64,000 nt of DNA from Amaurobius ferox (taxonomy: Eukaryota; Arthropoda; Arachnida; Araneae; Amaurobiidae), in the NCBI GenBank assembly GCA_951213105.1, contig OX578139.1, positions 75,349,184 to 75,413,183 of the forward strand. Reading direction: 5' to 3'. A program made the position numbers and the translations under genes. The notes beneath the pieces were generated by a model. That model was not told the DNA's origin. It saw only the letters and a program-made list of their open reading frames with translations, and searched no databases. Shown here piece by piece: positions 34,301 to 40,720 of this stretch. How positions within the stretch are numbered: the stretch's first letter is position 1; each line of letters opens with the position of its first letter.

Positions 34301-36224
34301 GACCTCGGCTTTTATTCCTTAAATATTGATTTTAGACATATATAATAAATTAAAAAGTTGGTTAAAAAAAGTACAGAATCTTATGAAATAGATTGAAACT
34401 TTCAAGAATTAAATTTTAAGAAATACAAAATTTGAATTTTTATATGCCCCCCCCCCTCCGTACAAAAACATTTGCAATGAGTAAATAAGCCCCATACACT
34501 TATATGGTGATGTACAAAATTTCAGCATTTTATCATAAAAAGTCTCAGAGATATGAAAAGAAAAGAATGCTGACTTAAACCACATTTCGATACATCGACA
34601 TGGATTCTCAGAGGGGAAAAATCATGTCGGTAGATCGCGTTTCAGGGGTCATACAAAAATTACGAAAAAAAAAACAATAATTACATAAATAAATAAAAAT
34701 TTTGCTATTTATTGGTACAAAAGTATCTACACTGTGTAAAAATAATAATTTTATATAAAGATTACAAAGCTTGTTCAAAATGTTTTCCATCCATGCCAAA
34801 GATCCATTAAATATAAGAGGTAGATATTATTTTCCTATGATGCATTTCTGCGTTGCGTCATTTTCACTCTTGCTGTAAACATTACATTTTAATTGTTGAT
34901 TAATCCCTCACCAAATTTGTTTAAACATATCTCTGGGATTTTTATGATAAAATGATGAAATTTTGTACATCACCTTATTAGTGTATGGGGCATATTTTAC
35001 TCATTGGAAATTTTTTTGTACGAGGGCCGTATAAAAATCTAAATTTTGTATTTCTTAAAATTTAATTTCCTTGAAAATTTTAATCTATTTCATAAAATTC
35101 CGTACTTGTTTTTACGCAACTTTGTAATTTATATATCTAAGATCAATATTTATAGAATAAAAGCCGAGGTCAATGGTTTTGGGACACCCTCTATATAATT
35201 TATATTGTAAAATAAATTTTTCTTTTCTTTTCAAGATTAGAAATTTTAATTTAACATATTTTCGGCAAACTATTTAAAAAACATATTATATTGAAAAAAA
35301 AATTACCTCCGGAAAGTCTGCAAATATAAATCCTAGTTCCAAGCCACAGTACGTAGTTATGGCCACTAAGAGTAATTGGTCAGTCCTTTTCATCTGCGCA
35401 AGAGTTGCCAAAAGTGCTGAAGATACACTTTCGTTTGCCTTTTCATCATCACTTACTTTCACATTATCCAAGAAAAAGGATAAGACTAACGCTGATAAAA
35501 CAGATAAAGATAAAAATGTACCAACAAGCATAAATCTCGCCTCTTCAACTGATGAACCTTTCTCTTCTCTTAATCCTCCACAATATTCAGCTCCGCAGGT
35601 TAATAAACTGTTAACAGTGTTGTTGGATAGTAGTATATCGGAATGTGACGTGAAATTGGAAACTCTATCTCTTAAAACTACATATGAGACCATGTTTCCC
35701 GAAATTTGAGTAGCTAGAAAGAACATCGTGAATATTCCAAAAAATTTTGATGTCGACTCCTGTACTCTGTCGGCATCCTTGTCTGCGTCCAAGAAACTTA
35801 GTTGGTTAATATACGTGTCAATGGAAGCCCAAAGAATCGCAGAGCCGGCTCCCTGTAGAACTGCCGTAGGAATCATTGTTGCCTTTATCGGATATAAGTT
35901 AGCTGCGGTGGAAGGACTGAAGCACAAAATGGAAAGGATAATTGCAAACTTGCATCCTATTTTCTTGATGATTAATTTCGGCAAGATTAATGAGCAGACG
36001 ATCATTGATGCAAAGCAAACACTCTGTGCTGCAACTCCCACACTTCCGACATTGTTGAGGGTGCTTTGGAGATTTATTAAGGCCATTATTGCACTGTGAT
36101 GGAAAAAGTCACTAAGTGATAGAACTATAAGGTTTTTCTTGACCCTTAATTTGCTCATGGGTTGACCTTCATCTGCAGTTTCTTTATCATGACATTCGAC
36201 CACGTCTTTTACTTCAGATGCCAT
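1982..36224 (-). CDS. UNC93A: UNC93-like membrane protein, three coding exons (whole gene)
   Basis: Coding exons are 36224-35307, 24354-24087 and 2211-1982. Joined they encode 471 residues ending in TGA, close to the usual UNC93A length. Splice signals are canonical: donor GTAATT after 35307 (phase 0), acceptor TTTTCAG... before 24354, donor GTAAGT after 24087 (phase 1), acceptor TTTTCAG before 2211. Family landmarks run in order: an N-terminal NLQSTLN segment, a GAGSAILWASIDTYI stretch, a Cys-flanked extracytoplasmic loop with sequons NFTS and NNTV, YIACAWGMKNVG, and EEAAFANYNIWEVVGYLIAF. The protein is a major-facilitator-like fold with about 12 hydrophobic segments. UNC93 proteins are known as potassium-channel regulators in nematodes and as poorly characterised membrane proteins elsewhere; the role here is inferred only. 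The reading frame is intact. Introns of 10,952 and 21,875 bp are full of transposons. An upstream non-coding exon is possible, because an acceptor lies just 5' of the ATG. Confidence 0.93.
2212..2788. other. Intron DNA with a poly-purine tract
   Basis: This is the start of the 21.9-kb UNC93 intron, read from its 3' end. It contains a run of G residues (about 2549-2566) and CCCCCCCT near 2305. The short frames on both strands (2373-2627, 2516-2725) are translations of the G-rich tract and not credible genes. Confidence 0.5.
4260..4362 (+). repeat. 24-bp minisatellite containing TCACGTGA
   Basis: Four copies of a 24-bp unit (GGTCACGTGATCTCTCCATA plus TAAT) place CACGTG or CACATG at 4275, 4299, 4323 and 4347, an exact 24-bp period. 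Shorter versions appear at the same position of the other 1.3-kb units (5615-5660, 9530-9600). CACGTG is an E-box core, but no function is implied. Confidence 0.85.
5079..5125 (+). promoter_or_regulatory. CRE-like site plus TATA box inside a repeat unit (tentative)
   Basis: The palindrome ATGACGTCAT (5,079-5,088) is followed 27 bp on by TATAAAAG (5,116-5,123). The paralogous unit keeps ATGACGTCAT (8,987-8,996) and TATAAAAA (9,024) at the same spacing, while the oldest unit has TGACGCCATC (3,551) and a decayed TATGTAAAAG. The arrangement resembles a core promoter with a bZIP site. Activity is not demonstrated and both motifs can arise by chance in repeats. Confidence 0.3.
6440..10655 (+). mobile_element. 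Second Helitron-like element, interrupted and lacking its 3' end here
   Basis: A TG-rich 5' segment and an ACCGAATTTCATGAAATTTTG block (from ~6440) are followed by 1.3-kb unit pieces (6625-7030, 8280-8656) and a full unit (8657-9998). Next comes the Helitron 3' domain (ATCATGTTGCTCAGCAATGC at 10066, and a TTATTCTTCAAAT...AAGATAATTTTG block). It is broken at 7085-7905 by an inverted 0.8-kb repeat. It stops near 10,655, where minus-strand Gypsy integrase sequence begins; a matching terminal fragment lies at 23,720-23,822. Confidence 0.6.
7085..7905 (-). mobile_element. 0.8-kb HINE-like repeat, old inverted copy
   Basis: The minus-strand match covers the GGTCTCGAAACGTGTAGATC-like block, a degraded TG microsatellite, two AATTTNGTNAAATT subrepeats and the terminal CTGCAGGGAAAG followed by CATGTGCTGCCCACATCAG. 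It is more diverged than the array copies at 29.9-33.8 and 46.9-51.9 kb. Confidence 0.7.
10650..11262 (-). pseudogene. Ty3/Gypsy integrase remnant
   Basis: Reading the minus strand, 11262-11044 is open and ends in QRITIQAAHIAHF, the His-x3-His part of the integrase zinc domain. The CFKCEKC pair follows in another frame near 10950. Further on come a core-like TIIDHLRKYLEAIPV with the first catalytic Asp and VLISDNASQF with the second Asp (about 10700). Stops and frameshifts break it, and the third catalytic residue is not readable. It belongs with the RT/RNase H remnant at 12.8-14.3 kb. Integration of the element cDNA is the ancestral role; no function remains. Confidence 0.75.
11263..12790. 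other. Unassigned insert between Gypsy RNase H and integrase
   Basis: A Gypsy pol normally has RNase H next to the integrase zinc domain, but about 1.5 kb separates them. The segment 11,395-11,590 is less AT-rich than its surroundings (GGCAACCGGGTGAACGCAAT, CAGCCAATCAGG) and may be an inserted promoter-like or retrotransposed sequence. A CCAAT motif is visible at about 11,515. No coding domain is recognised in 12275-12472 or elsewhere. Confidence 0.4.
12790..13445 (-). pseudogene. Ty3/Gypsy RNase H remnant
   Basis: Minus-strand reading from 13445 gives a YSPEKNIKKIQEFPVPKNAK connection segment, LISLTKRSQQFNWTEECQYAL, then, after an in-frame TAG near 13217, PFCLICDTSNRAISAILF (the RNase H Asp region, with Cys before the Asp). 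ESRYPSIKRKLLAIYEGVKH follows (normally S-x-x-Y-x-x-x-E-x-E-x-L-A), then FEINFIEGQSNPSDYMS near 12,830. Order and spacing match Ty3/Gypsy pol. At least two stops or shifts interrupt it. Confidence 0.85.
13446..14334 (-). pseudogene. Ty3/Gypsy reverse transcriptase remnant
   Basis: Reading downward from 14334, the pre-RT segment (LPEHQKSRVQKMLLENYAVF, typical of the Gypsy protease-RT linker) runs into an in-frame TGA at about 14041. RT then follows: EIKKLRKAGIIEETNSNFAF, LLLTIDYRLLN, an in-frame TAA near 13786, FFQMKLRP, TRLPFGTANS and the active-site RYFLDDIIIT. A frameshift near 13545 precedes LHGVLLIFDRLEDLNLTLDA. The YxDD box reads FLDD. Motif order identifies the Ty3/Gypsy superfamily, and multiple lesions make it inactive. 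Confidence 0.9.
14675..15000 (-). pseudogene. Probable Gypsy aspartic protease remnant
   Basis: The minus-strand frame 14920-14675 ends with CMILGLDFSKLNKIIID, which resembles the I-L-G-x-D-F motif near the end of retropepsin domains. It lies about 350 bp upstream of the pre-RT linker, as expected for the element. The catalytic D-[ST]-G is not readable upstream, so the call rests on one motif and position. Confidence 0.55.
15180..15800. other. Unassigned junction between the two LTR-element remnants
   Basis: This stretch is somewhat richer in GC than its neighbours. It holds imperfect short duplications (CAGAGCTCGCACG at ~15,200 and CAGAGCCCGCACGAAG at ~15,252; repeated TTCGCATCTGTC near 15,375-15,415). 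It may contain 5' untranslated or LTR sequence of either element, but I found no match to the 3' LTR-like segment at 21.95 kb. Confidence 0.35.
15814..16530 (+). pseudogene. BEL/Pao gag remnant with zinc-knuckle region
   Basis: The plus strand reads KKKLYYLQSALTGNGRQIQI and FKALEARYNKRLILEV (the Pao gag core), then LLDKLLEHLRALKIMKFDFG. After a frameshift near 16,190 it reads DFTDFLGKRSQTLENLQC. A cysteine/histidine cluster follows: CKVCRLHFAIYKC, LCINC, and in another frame NECKSKCSYSFCSKRHYSVI. This matches the capsid-to-nucleocapsid order of Pao gag. The N-terminus is absent and at least three frame changes are present. Confidence 0.82.
16521..18440 (+). other. Gag-protease spacer, partly unassigned
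   Basis: A 170-codon frame (16521-17033) starts in gag tail sequence but from about residue 60 shows nothing recognisable. The rest (17,034-18,440) is AT-rich without domains. BEL/Pao elements usually have a shorter gap here, so an insertion is likely. Confidence 0.4.
18448..19146 (+). pseudogene. BEL/Pao aspartic protease and protease-RT linker remnant
   Basis: The frame reads a retropepsin-like IPCKAIIDVGSTSNFITSNC, in which the catalytic D-S-G is altered to D-V-G. After stops near 18,790-18,860 come LADPEFNILGKTDLLLGAKH, then ILQESVFGFIVSGNI and ILKQFWEIEKVEEER. These are hallmark Pao linker motifs. The altered active site and stops make it non-functional. Confidence 0.88.
19345..20240 (+). 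pseudogene. BEL/Pao reverse transcriptase remnant
   Basis: YYLPNHGVYRPDKSTTKLSV, VVFDESAVNSIGYSLN and LLNGRVVQEDLFSILIRF are followed by an in-frame stop, then a KMYKQILIHPDQRDYLRILW block, TVTYGTACAPF and the catalytic DFYVDDILFGAD (about 19,855-19,890). After further stops a post-RT segment at 20052-20190 reads WKPHNDYFGYKV...TKRAVLSDIAKLFD, which is characteristic of BEL/Pao. The YVDD box survives but the frame does not. Confidence 0.92.
20300..20680 (+). pseudogene. BEL/Pao RNase H / pre-integrase remnant
   Basis: This weak region lies between RT and integrase. Recognisable pieces are LKALNPFLDGNQILRVGGLL (about 20,550-20,610), the LxPFLDxxGxLRVGGRL motif typical of Pao elements just before the integrase zinc domain, and SHKVTQFIF with the first zinc-binding His. 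Catalytic RNase H residues are not readable. Confidence 0.7.
20690..21770 (+). pseudogene. BEL/Pao integrase remnant
   Basis: The zinc domain reads HFHLKKF...CIVCFRYK with GYLPAEKKVQED. The core reads FTVSGVNFSGPFYIKYKNQR (first Asp replaced by Asn in the usual GVDFAGP), FSNIYVAIFLSFVTKVIHLE, and FSDNGTNFVGANAELKRLHS with the second Asp. SPNFGGLREERIKSFKHHLK (catalytic Glu region) and IEGIHNSRPLNPLS follow. The C-terminal chromo-less segment reads DTLVLVKEDHLSPCKRLRGR. Stops at 21,079 and 21,519 plus a small local duplication (CTATCAG repeats at ~21,155-21,175) break it. Confidence 0.92.
21953..22318 (+). mobile_element. Probable 3' LTR of the BEL/Pao element
   Basis: Directly after pol comes GCCGGGCAGAATGTTGTGCC, matching the polypurine-like junction and 5'-TGTT start usual in this group. 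The segment is richer in GC, carries AATAAA-like signals (22,185; 22,270) and could end at ...TCTCAACA near 22,318. No matching 5' LTR was found, so the right boundary is uncertain. Confidence 0.55.
22319..24086. other. Unassigned intron DNA with Helitron-tail fragments
   Basis: A degenerate Helitron 3'-end-like stretch lies at about 22,405-22,475 (TTTCTTTATATTATACTCGT...CCGTATGAAGGACGGG) and another at 23,720-23,822. A GT microsatellite is at 22,820-22,836. The segment beginning GGCGGCTCGTGAGGTGAAG at ~23,067 resembles ends of some cut-and-paste transposons but could not be classified. Confidence 0.4.
23720..23822 (+). mobile_element. Helitron 3'-terminal fragment
   Basis: GAATTTGCACATAATCG...GCAAGTTTCTTTATGC...GTACAAAGAACGGATATACTGCAAG|T aligns with the last ~75 bp of the Helitron ending at 28,767, with CTAG changed to CAAG. 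It follows Helitron 3'-domain sequence that stops at ~10,655, so it is probably the severed end of that element. Confidence 0.6.
24087..24354 (-). CDS. UNC93A: UNC93-like, middle coding exon (residues 307-395)
   Basis: This exon of 268 nt starts phase 0 (AYIACAWGMKNVG) and ends phase 1 in ...IWQTLLK plus one base. It carries three hydrophobic segments (about 315-335, 345-364, 373-388). The AWG-x-x-VG and WKP motifs match the C-terminal half of UNC93A proteins. Acceptor and donor (GTAAGT) are both strong. The in-frame readthrough past the donor quickly meets a stop, supporting the splice call. Confidence 0.93.
24355..25545. other. Intron DNA with degenerate CAATTTGGCGACATT repeats
   Basis: From about 24,780 to 25,290 short variants of ATCAATTTGGNGACATTTT recur every few tens of bases. 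The same motif cluster occurs inside the Helitrons at 27.3-27.7, 53.0-53.5 and 57.3-57.8 kb. This is probably an old internal fragment of that Helitron family. A 94-codon frame at 25056-25340 is just this repeat translated. Confidence 0.5.
25548..25836 (-). mobile_element. tRNA-derived SINE, minus strand
   Basis: Read on the minus strand from ~25,836, the tRNA-like head is GGCGCGACAGCCCAGTGGTT (A box), then GGGTTCGATTCC (B box) about 45 bp on. The body shares TTCACGCGGAGTAAGATCAC, AAACATGTGGGTCC and GGCCGTCC...GGTAGGTCGGAC with the SINE at 47.26-47.54 kb. The 3' tail is GAAGAAGGAGAAG. RNA polymerase III transcription from the internal boxes is known for such SINEs; activity here is unknown. 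Confidence 0.88.
25860..26286. other. Unassigned, begins with a transposon-end-like GGGCCGTAGCCAGG
   Basis: TATCAGGGCCGTAGCCAGGC followed by a GGGGCTAAGCCCCCCCCC hairpin-like stretch (25,878-25,923) looks like the terminus of a cut-and-paste element, but no opposite end was found. The remainder is plain AT-rich intron. Confidence 0.35.
26287..28767 (+). mobile_element. Non-autonomous Helitron, 2.5 kb
   Basis: The start is TCTATATAAATAAAATTG and then a TCTG microsatellite. GGGAGAACGGCTTAACCGAA and a second copy of the same ~150-bp block (GAGAGAACGGCTGAATCGAA, 26,471) follow. It ends in the hairpin CCGTACGAAGAACGG and GTATGCTGCTAG|T at 28,767. TC start, CTAG end, hairpin ~10 bp upstream and T after the end meet the Helitron criteria; the 5' flank is G instead of A. 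It carries no Rep/helicase gene and has an (AT)n run at 28,331-28,373. It lies in the first UNC93 intron. Confidence 0.82.
28331..28373. repeat. (AT)n microsatellite
   Basis: About 21 uninterrupted AT dinucleotides inside the Helitron at 26.3-28.8 kb, at a position where related copies have only a few. Confidence 0.95.
28768..29611. other. Unassigned intron DNA
   Basis: AT-rich. A fragment at 29,035-29,100 (GAACAGACAGACAGAATGAC...TTTTACACTATGTTGG) matches the end of the 1.3-kb unit of the 2.8-10-kb Helitron-like elements. Nothing else is recognised. Confidence 0.45.
29612..29918 (+). mobile_element. Partial TA-flanked MITE (left of array 1)
   Basis: It starts TA|CAGGGTGTTCAGAAAGTTCC, then CTCGAGAAATACACTTCGAA and a C/G-rich tract (29,730-29,765). 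It is cut off at 29,918 where the 0.8-kb repeat array begins. The same sequence occurs again at 33,850-34,263. CAGGGTGTYC termini with TA flanks are seen in Tc1/mariner-type MITEs; the superfamily is inferred. Confidence 0.65.
29919..33849 (+). repeat. Array 1: five head-to-tail copies of the 0.8-kb HINE-like repeat
   Basis: Units begin TCTGATGTGRGCAGCACATG at 29919, 30725, 31484, 32265 and 33054 (lengths about 806, 759, 781, 789, 795). Each has ACTTTCCCTGCA near one end and TGCAGGGAAAGT at the other, with a hairpin-forming ATGTGGGCAGCACAT outside the first. Two internal ~150-bp subrepeats (GCGGGCCATTTYGCAAAAAA ... TGAAATTCGGTCCATTAGTT) and an ACAG/ACACAG microsatellite of varying length follow, then TCACGCTAAAAATGGTTTTT and GGTCTCGAAACGTGTAGATC. 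Copies are highly similar. No coding capacity; small open frames are microsatellite translations. Confidence 0.93.
33850..34263 (-). mobile_element. Second partial TA-flanked MITE with a perfect central hairpin
   Basis: The end at 34,263 reads, on the minus strand, TA|CATGGTGTCCAGAAAAAATT and then GGCGCAATATCTCAAGAAAT. The opposite arm (33,850-33,960) carries the inverted match but has lost its outermost ~25 bp to the repeat array. It is the same family as 29,612-29,918. Confidence 0.65.
34054..34107. repeat. Perfect 25-bp inverted repeat with a 4-nt loop
   Basis: CAAAGATGCCCCACCCTCTC... (34,054-34,078) is followed after AGGA by its exact reverse complement (34,083-34,107). The stem is GC-rich in an AT-rich setting. 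It would extrude as a cruciform or fold as a 54-nt RNA hairpin. Confidence 0.95.
34281..35191. mobile_element. Foldback MITE with ~270-bp terminal inverted repeats
   Basis: The left end is TA|CAGGGTGTCCCAAAAACATTG and the right end, inverted, is TA|GAGGGTGTCCCAAAACCATT. The arms (about 34,281-34,556 and 34,927-35,191) match along their length, including CGGCTTTTATTC, TATGAAATAGATTNAAA and GGTGATGTACAAAATTTCA. TA dinucleotides flank both ends. It carries no transposase. Long inverted arms and TA flanks suggest a Tc1/mariner-related MITE (superfamily inferred). It lies in the first UNC93 intron, 115 bp from the 5' exon. Confidence 0.85.
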
Positions 36225-36255
36225 TTGAGTAAATGTTATTTGCGCTCCGTACGAC
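35307..36255 (-). CDS. UNC93A: UNC93-like, 5' coding exon (residues 1-306)
   Basis: The exon begins at an acceptor (TTTTCAG, 36262-36256) and the first good ATG is at 36224-36222 (MASEVKDVVE). About 30 nt between acceptor and ATG are also in frame, so an upstream coding exon cannot be excluded; the chosen start leaves a hydrophilic N-tail of about 30 residues, as in relatives. Residues 31-50, 61-83, 92-110, 115-138, 161-184, 230-252 and 283-302 are hydrophobic segments. N190 and N202 lie in sequons in the loop between the fifth and sixth segments, next to C210 and C215, matching the extracellular loop of the family. The 3' boundary is the donor after GAG (35307), phase 0. A repeat array in opposite orientation begins only about 48 bp upstream of the acceptor. 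Confidence 0.93.
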
Positions 36256-36302
36256 CTGAAAACAAGATGGAATATGTAGATTAATAAAATTCTTATAAGG
36301 TA

Positions 36303-38622
36303 ATTACTTTTCCTGCAATACATGGTAATGTATAGGGAAAGAATTGGAATCATGCCGGAAATCGCAACTCGAATTTTCGACGGATTTACGCGTTTCGAGA
36401 CCTCTGGAATACGAAAAAACTATTTTTAGCGTGACGTCTGTGTGTGTGTATGTGTGTCTGTCTGTCTGTGCAGATTTTGTATCCTATATCTAACTAAAAA
36501 AATAATCAACCGAATTTCATACAATTTCGTATGTAAGTCACTTGTGGGCGAATCTGGTGCTAATTTGTTTTGGGTACGATTCAGGGTAAAAAAACCCGCC
36601 TTTTTTTACGAAATGGTCCTCAAAAGCCTGTATCCGCTTTAGCTGAAAAACTATAGGAACGAATTTCACAAAATTCGGTGGATAAGTCGCTTGTGTGACA
36701 CCCTGGTGCTGATTAGATTTTAGAACGATTGAGAAAAAAATAACCTGCCTTTTTTTGCAAAATGGCCCTCAAAAATCGCCAAAATCTAAAATAAAAAACT
36801 AGGTATGCTCAAATATATCCATTAAATGCATGTTTAATACGAAAATTTTAACGAAGAAAGGAATAAGACCAATCTCATTACGCTTGGATTAGACGTTCTC
36901 GAGATATTTTAGTTTTTTCGTATTTTCTCTACGTCACCTTTGAAAATAAGTCCAGTTATCAAATGAGAAAGAAAATTCAATTGAAAGTGATTTAAATTTA
37001 ATTAAAATAAAGAGAAAGTGGATATAAGTCTGCAGGGAAAGTCATGTGCTGTCCACATCAGATTTTTACTGTCCCTGCAATGCATGGTAATGTATAGAAA
37101 AGTATTGAAATCATACCGAAAATCACATCTCGAGTTTTCGACTGATCTACACGTTTCGAGACATCTAGAATACGAAAAATCTATTTTTAGCGTGACGTCT
37201 GTGTGTGTGTGTGTCTGTCTGTCTGTCTGTATGTCCGTGCAATGTCTGTATCCACTCTAACTAAAAACTGATGGACTGATTTACATAAAATTTCGTAGGT
37301 AAATCACTTGGGTGAGACCCTGGTGCTGATTAGTTTTTGGTAGGATTCGTAAAAACAGTATCCATTTTTTTTTTTTTGCGAAATGGCCCGTAAAAATTTT
37401 ATGTATCCACTCTAGCTAAAATTCTAATTGACCAAATTTCACAAAATTTGGTAAATAAGTTACTTTGTAGCATATTCTGGTGCTGATTAGATTTTGGTAC
37501 GATTCGGAAAAGAACAACCTGCCTTTGTTTTACGATATGGCCCGCTAAAATCGCCAAAATCTAAAAAAAAAAAGAGTAAGTAATGTATGCTCAAATGTAT
37601 CAATTAAATTCTTGTTTTATACGCAACTTTTGACGAGGAGAAGACACACTCCATTATACTTTAGAACTAACAGTTTTCAAGATATTTGAGATTTCTTGCA
37701 TTTTGGTTACGCCGCTTTCGGAAAAATGTCCAATTATAAAATAAAAACAAAAATTGAATTAAAAATGCAAATTTAGTGTTAATTTGTGCAATTAAACTCA
37801 ATCTAATAAATTATTAAAGAAATAAAGAAAATATGAATTTTAGTCTGCAGGGAAAGTCATGTGCTGCCCACATCAGATTTTTACTTTCCCTGCAATACAT
37901 GGCAATGTATAGGGAAAATATTGGAATCATGACGAAAATCGCAACTCGAGTTTTCGACGCATCTACGCGTTTCGAGACCTCTAGAATACGAAAAAACTAT
38001 TTTTAACATGACATCTGTGTGTGTATCTGTCTGTGCAGATTTTGTATCCACTCTAACTAAAAAACTAATCGACTGAATTTCATACTGTTTGTAGGTAGGT
38101 CACCTGTGGGCGAATCTGGTTCTGATTAGTTTTGGGTGCGATTCGTGATAAAAGAATCCGCCCTATTTTGCGAAATGGCTTACAAAGGACTGCATCTACT
38201 CTAGATGAAAAACTAATGGACCGAATTTCACAAAATTCGGTAGATAAATCGCTTGTGGGTCATCCTGGTTTTGATTAGAATTTGGTACGATTCGAAAAAA
38301 GTAACCTGCCTTTGTTTGCAAAATGGCCCAGCAAAATCGTCAAAATCTAAAATAAAAAGCTACGTATGCTCAAACATATCCATTAAATGCCTGCTTTATA
38401 TGTAATTTTTAACGAAGAAAAGAATAAGACCAACCCCATACACTAGGACAAGCCGTTATCGAGACATTTTAGTTTTTTCGTATTTTCTCTACACCACCTT
38501 TGAAAATAAGTCCAGTTACTAAATGAGAACGAAAATTGAATTAAAAATGAATTAAATTTAATTAAAATAAAGAGAACGTGGATATCAGTCTGCAGGGAAA
38601 GTCATATGCTGTCCACATCAGA
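36303..38622 (-). repeat. Array 2: three inverted copies of the 0.8-kb HINE-like repeat
   Basis: Units end at 37062, 37877 and 38622, each with CTGCAGGGAAAGTCATRTGC followed by TGYCCACATCAGA. They start near 36303, 37063 and 37878 with ACTTTYCCTGCAATRCATGG or a close variant. They contain the same subrepeats and a TG microsatellite as array 1 but are more diverged. The array begins about 48 bp upstream of the UNC93 5' exon acceptor, so it occupies the upstream intron or promoter side. Confidence 0.9.
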
Positions 38623-39695
38623 TTTTTAATTTCAACTTAAGAAATTATCCCTTGCAGTGTTTTAGCACGTTTTCTAAATTTCATTTTAACTAGCAAAATA
38701 TGGCATTATTTAATAGTAAAGATGGTTTTGATGCTTGAAAAATGAAATACTTTTCAATTTTAGGTTCTTCAATGTCATGACACTTTGTTTACAAATTCTA
38801 ATATTACCTGAAAGAAATTACAGATTAAATCGAATTAATGACACATTAATATCTACAAAACTAAATTTTTGCAAAATATTAATACAATAATAACAGGGAA
38901 TAAAATTCGAAATATTAAAATGTGGTCTATCCTTTTTTGCACACATCTAGTTTCAGACTACATATAAAAACAAAATTCCGGACACCACTGGTTTTTCAAA
39001 TTTTTCAGGGCATCCACCGGAACCAAAAGCATCATTAGACTCGGAATAATGTTTGCTATAAATAAATGTCAATTTAATTTGCATAATGGGTTTTCTTCAA
39101 ATTTAGTTGCTCATTATTCCCGAAAATTCAATTGGCAACTCCTATTTTTTATGACATCATAATATTTTCCATGTTAGCATTTTACTAATTTTAAATTTGG
39201 TTGCGATTACGAACATAAATATAGGAGATTCACGGAAGAAAAAAACTCATTCAGGTTTCAATATATTTAAGGTAATAAAATGTAGGTCATGCATACTCTG
39301 CTGATATCATTTTCTATTTCATTGATATGCTACATTCTTTACAAAAGCATCTTATCCTAAATGTTTGTAGGATCTAGAGCCTGTGAATGTTAGGGGCAGA
39401 GTAAATGATATTTTTAATCATCAATATGTTAATATTAAATTAGGTTTATTGAAGCCACACAATTTTATGCCCTCGGTGTTACAAATAAATTCTTAAATTT
39501 AAATTTCTATTTCAATTAATGAGGTTGAGTGAGAACCATTGCTATTTGCTTCGTATTGTACAAAAATTATGTTTAGTTTCTACTTAGACTGATTAAATTA
39601 GAAATTTTACAATGTTTCTTTGAATATTGACCTGTATGTATCTATATGCACACATGAGCATCGCATTAAAACTTCAAACGATATTAACAAGTTTT
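38623..39695. other. Unassigned AT-rich DNA
   Basis: No open frame of note, no repeat family of the window and no recognised motif. Confidence 0.5.
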
Positions 39696-39699
39696 TCTT

Positions 39700-40005
39700 T
39701 TGTGCTTGGCACAATTTGCTTTAAACTTATTAACTATAAGAACCTGCCACTAATGTTAAGATATATCCTTTAGAATGTTTGGCACAATTTGTTTTAAACT
39801 TATTAACTATAAGAACCTGGCACTAATGTTATGATATATCCTCTGGAATGCTTGGCACAATTTGTTTTAAACTTATTAACTATAAGAACCTGGCACTAAC
39901 GTTATGATATATCCCCTGGAATGCTTGGCACAATTTGTTTTAAACTTATTAACTATAAGGACATGTCACTAATGTTATGATATATCCCCCGGAATGCTTG
40001 GCCAA
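39700..40005 (+). repeat. 73-bp tandem repeat, about four copies
   Basis: GCTTGGCACAATTTGTTTTA recurs with ACAATTT at 39711, 39784, 39857 and 39930, an exact 73-bp period, plus a partial fifth copy near 40,000. Copies share AACTTATTAACTATAAGAAC and ATGATATATCC. The last copy runs directly into a 0.8-kb-repeat fragment. Confidence 0.93.
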
Positions 40006-40720
40006 ATTTGTACCGAATTGTACCAAATTCTAATCAGCACCAGAGTATCCCACAAGTAACTTATCTACCAATTTTTGTGAAATTGAATCAATTAGTATTT
40101 CAGCTAGTGTGGATAAATGAAATTTTTGCGAGCCATTTCCTAAAAAAAGGCAGGTTGTTCTTTTCTGAATCGTACCAAAATCTAATCAACACCAGGGTCG
40201 ACCACAAGTGACCTATCTACCAAATTTTATGAAATTTAGTCGATTAGTTGAGTTAGAGTGGAAATATACAATTTTTGCTCGCCATTTCGTAAAAAAAGGC
40301 AGTTTGTTCTTTTCCGAATCGTATAAAAATTTAATCAGCACTACGGTTACCTACAAGTGACTTATGTACCAAATTTTGTAAAATTTGATCAATTAGTTCT
40401 TCAGTTACAGTGGATAGAGGCAATTTTTGAGGGTCATTTCGCAAAAATAGGCGGGTTGGTTTAATCCGAATAGTCAGCACCAGGGTCACATACAAGTGAC
40501 TTACCATCTAAATTTTATGAAATTCGGTCCATTAGTTTTTTAGAGTGGATACATACATTGCAGAGACAGACAGGCACACACACAGACGTCACGCTAAAAA
40601 TAGTTTTTTCGTATTCTAGAGGTATCGAAATGTGTAGATCCGTCGAAAACTCGAGTTGCGATTTTCGACATGATTCCAATACTTTACCTATGCATTAACA
40701 TGTATTGCGGGGAAAGTAAA
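40006..40720 (+). mobile_element. 0.8-kb HINE-like repeat, 5'-truncated copy
   Basis: Three ~150-bp subrepeats (GCC/GTCATTTC at about 40,133, 40,279 and 40,434) are followed by CAGACAGGCACACACACAGA, CGTCACGCTAAAAATAGTTT, TCGAAATGTGTAGATCC and the terminal TGTATTGCGGGGAAAGTAAA. The TCTGATGTGGG end is missing. Confidence 0.85.

Noticed and set aside
35359..36099. Plus-strand open frames of 116 and 123 codons
   Set aside because: They are antisense to the UNC93-like 5' exon, whose minus-strand frame has clear family motifs and splice sites.
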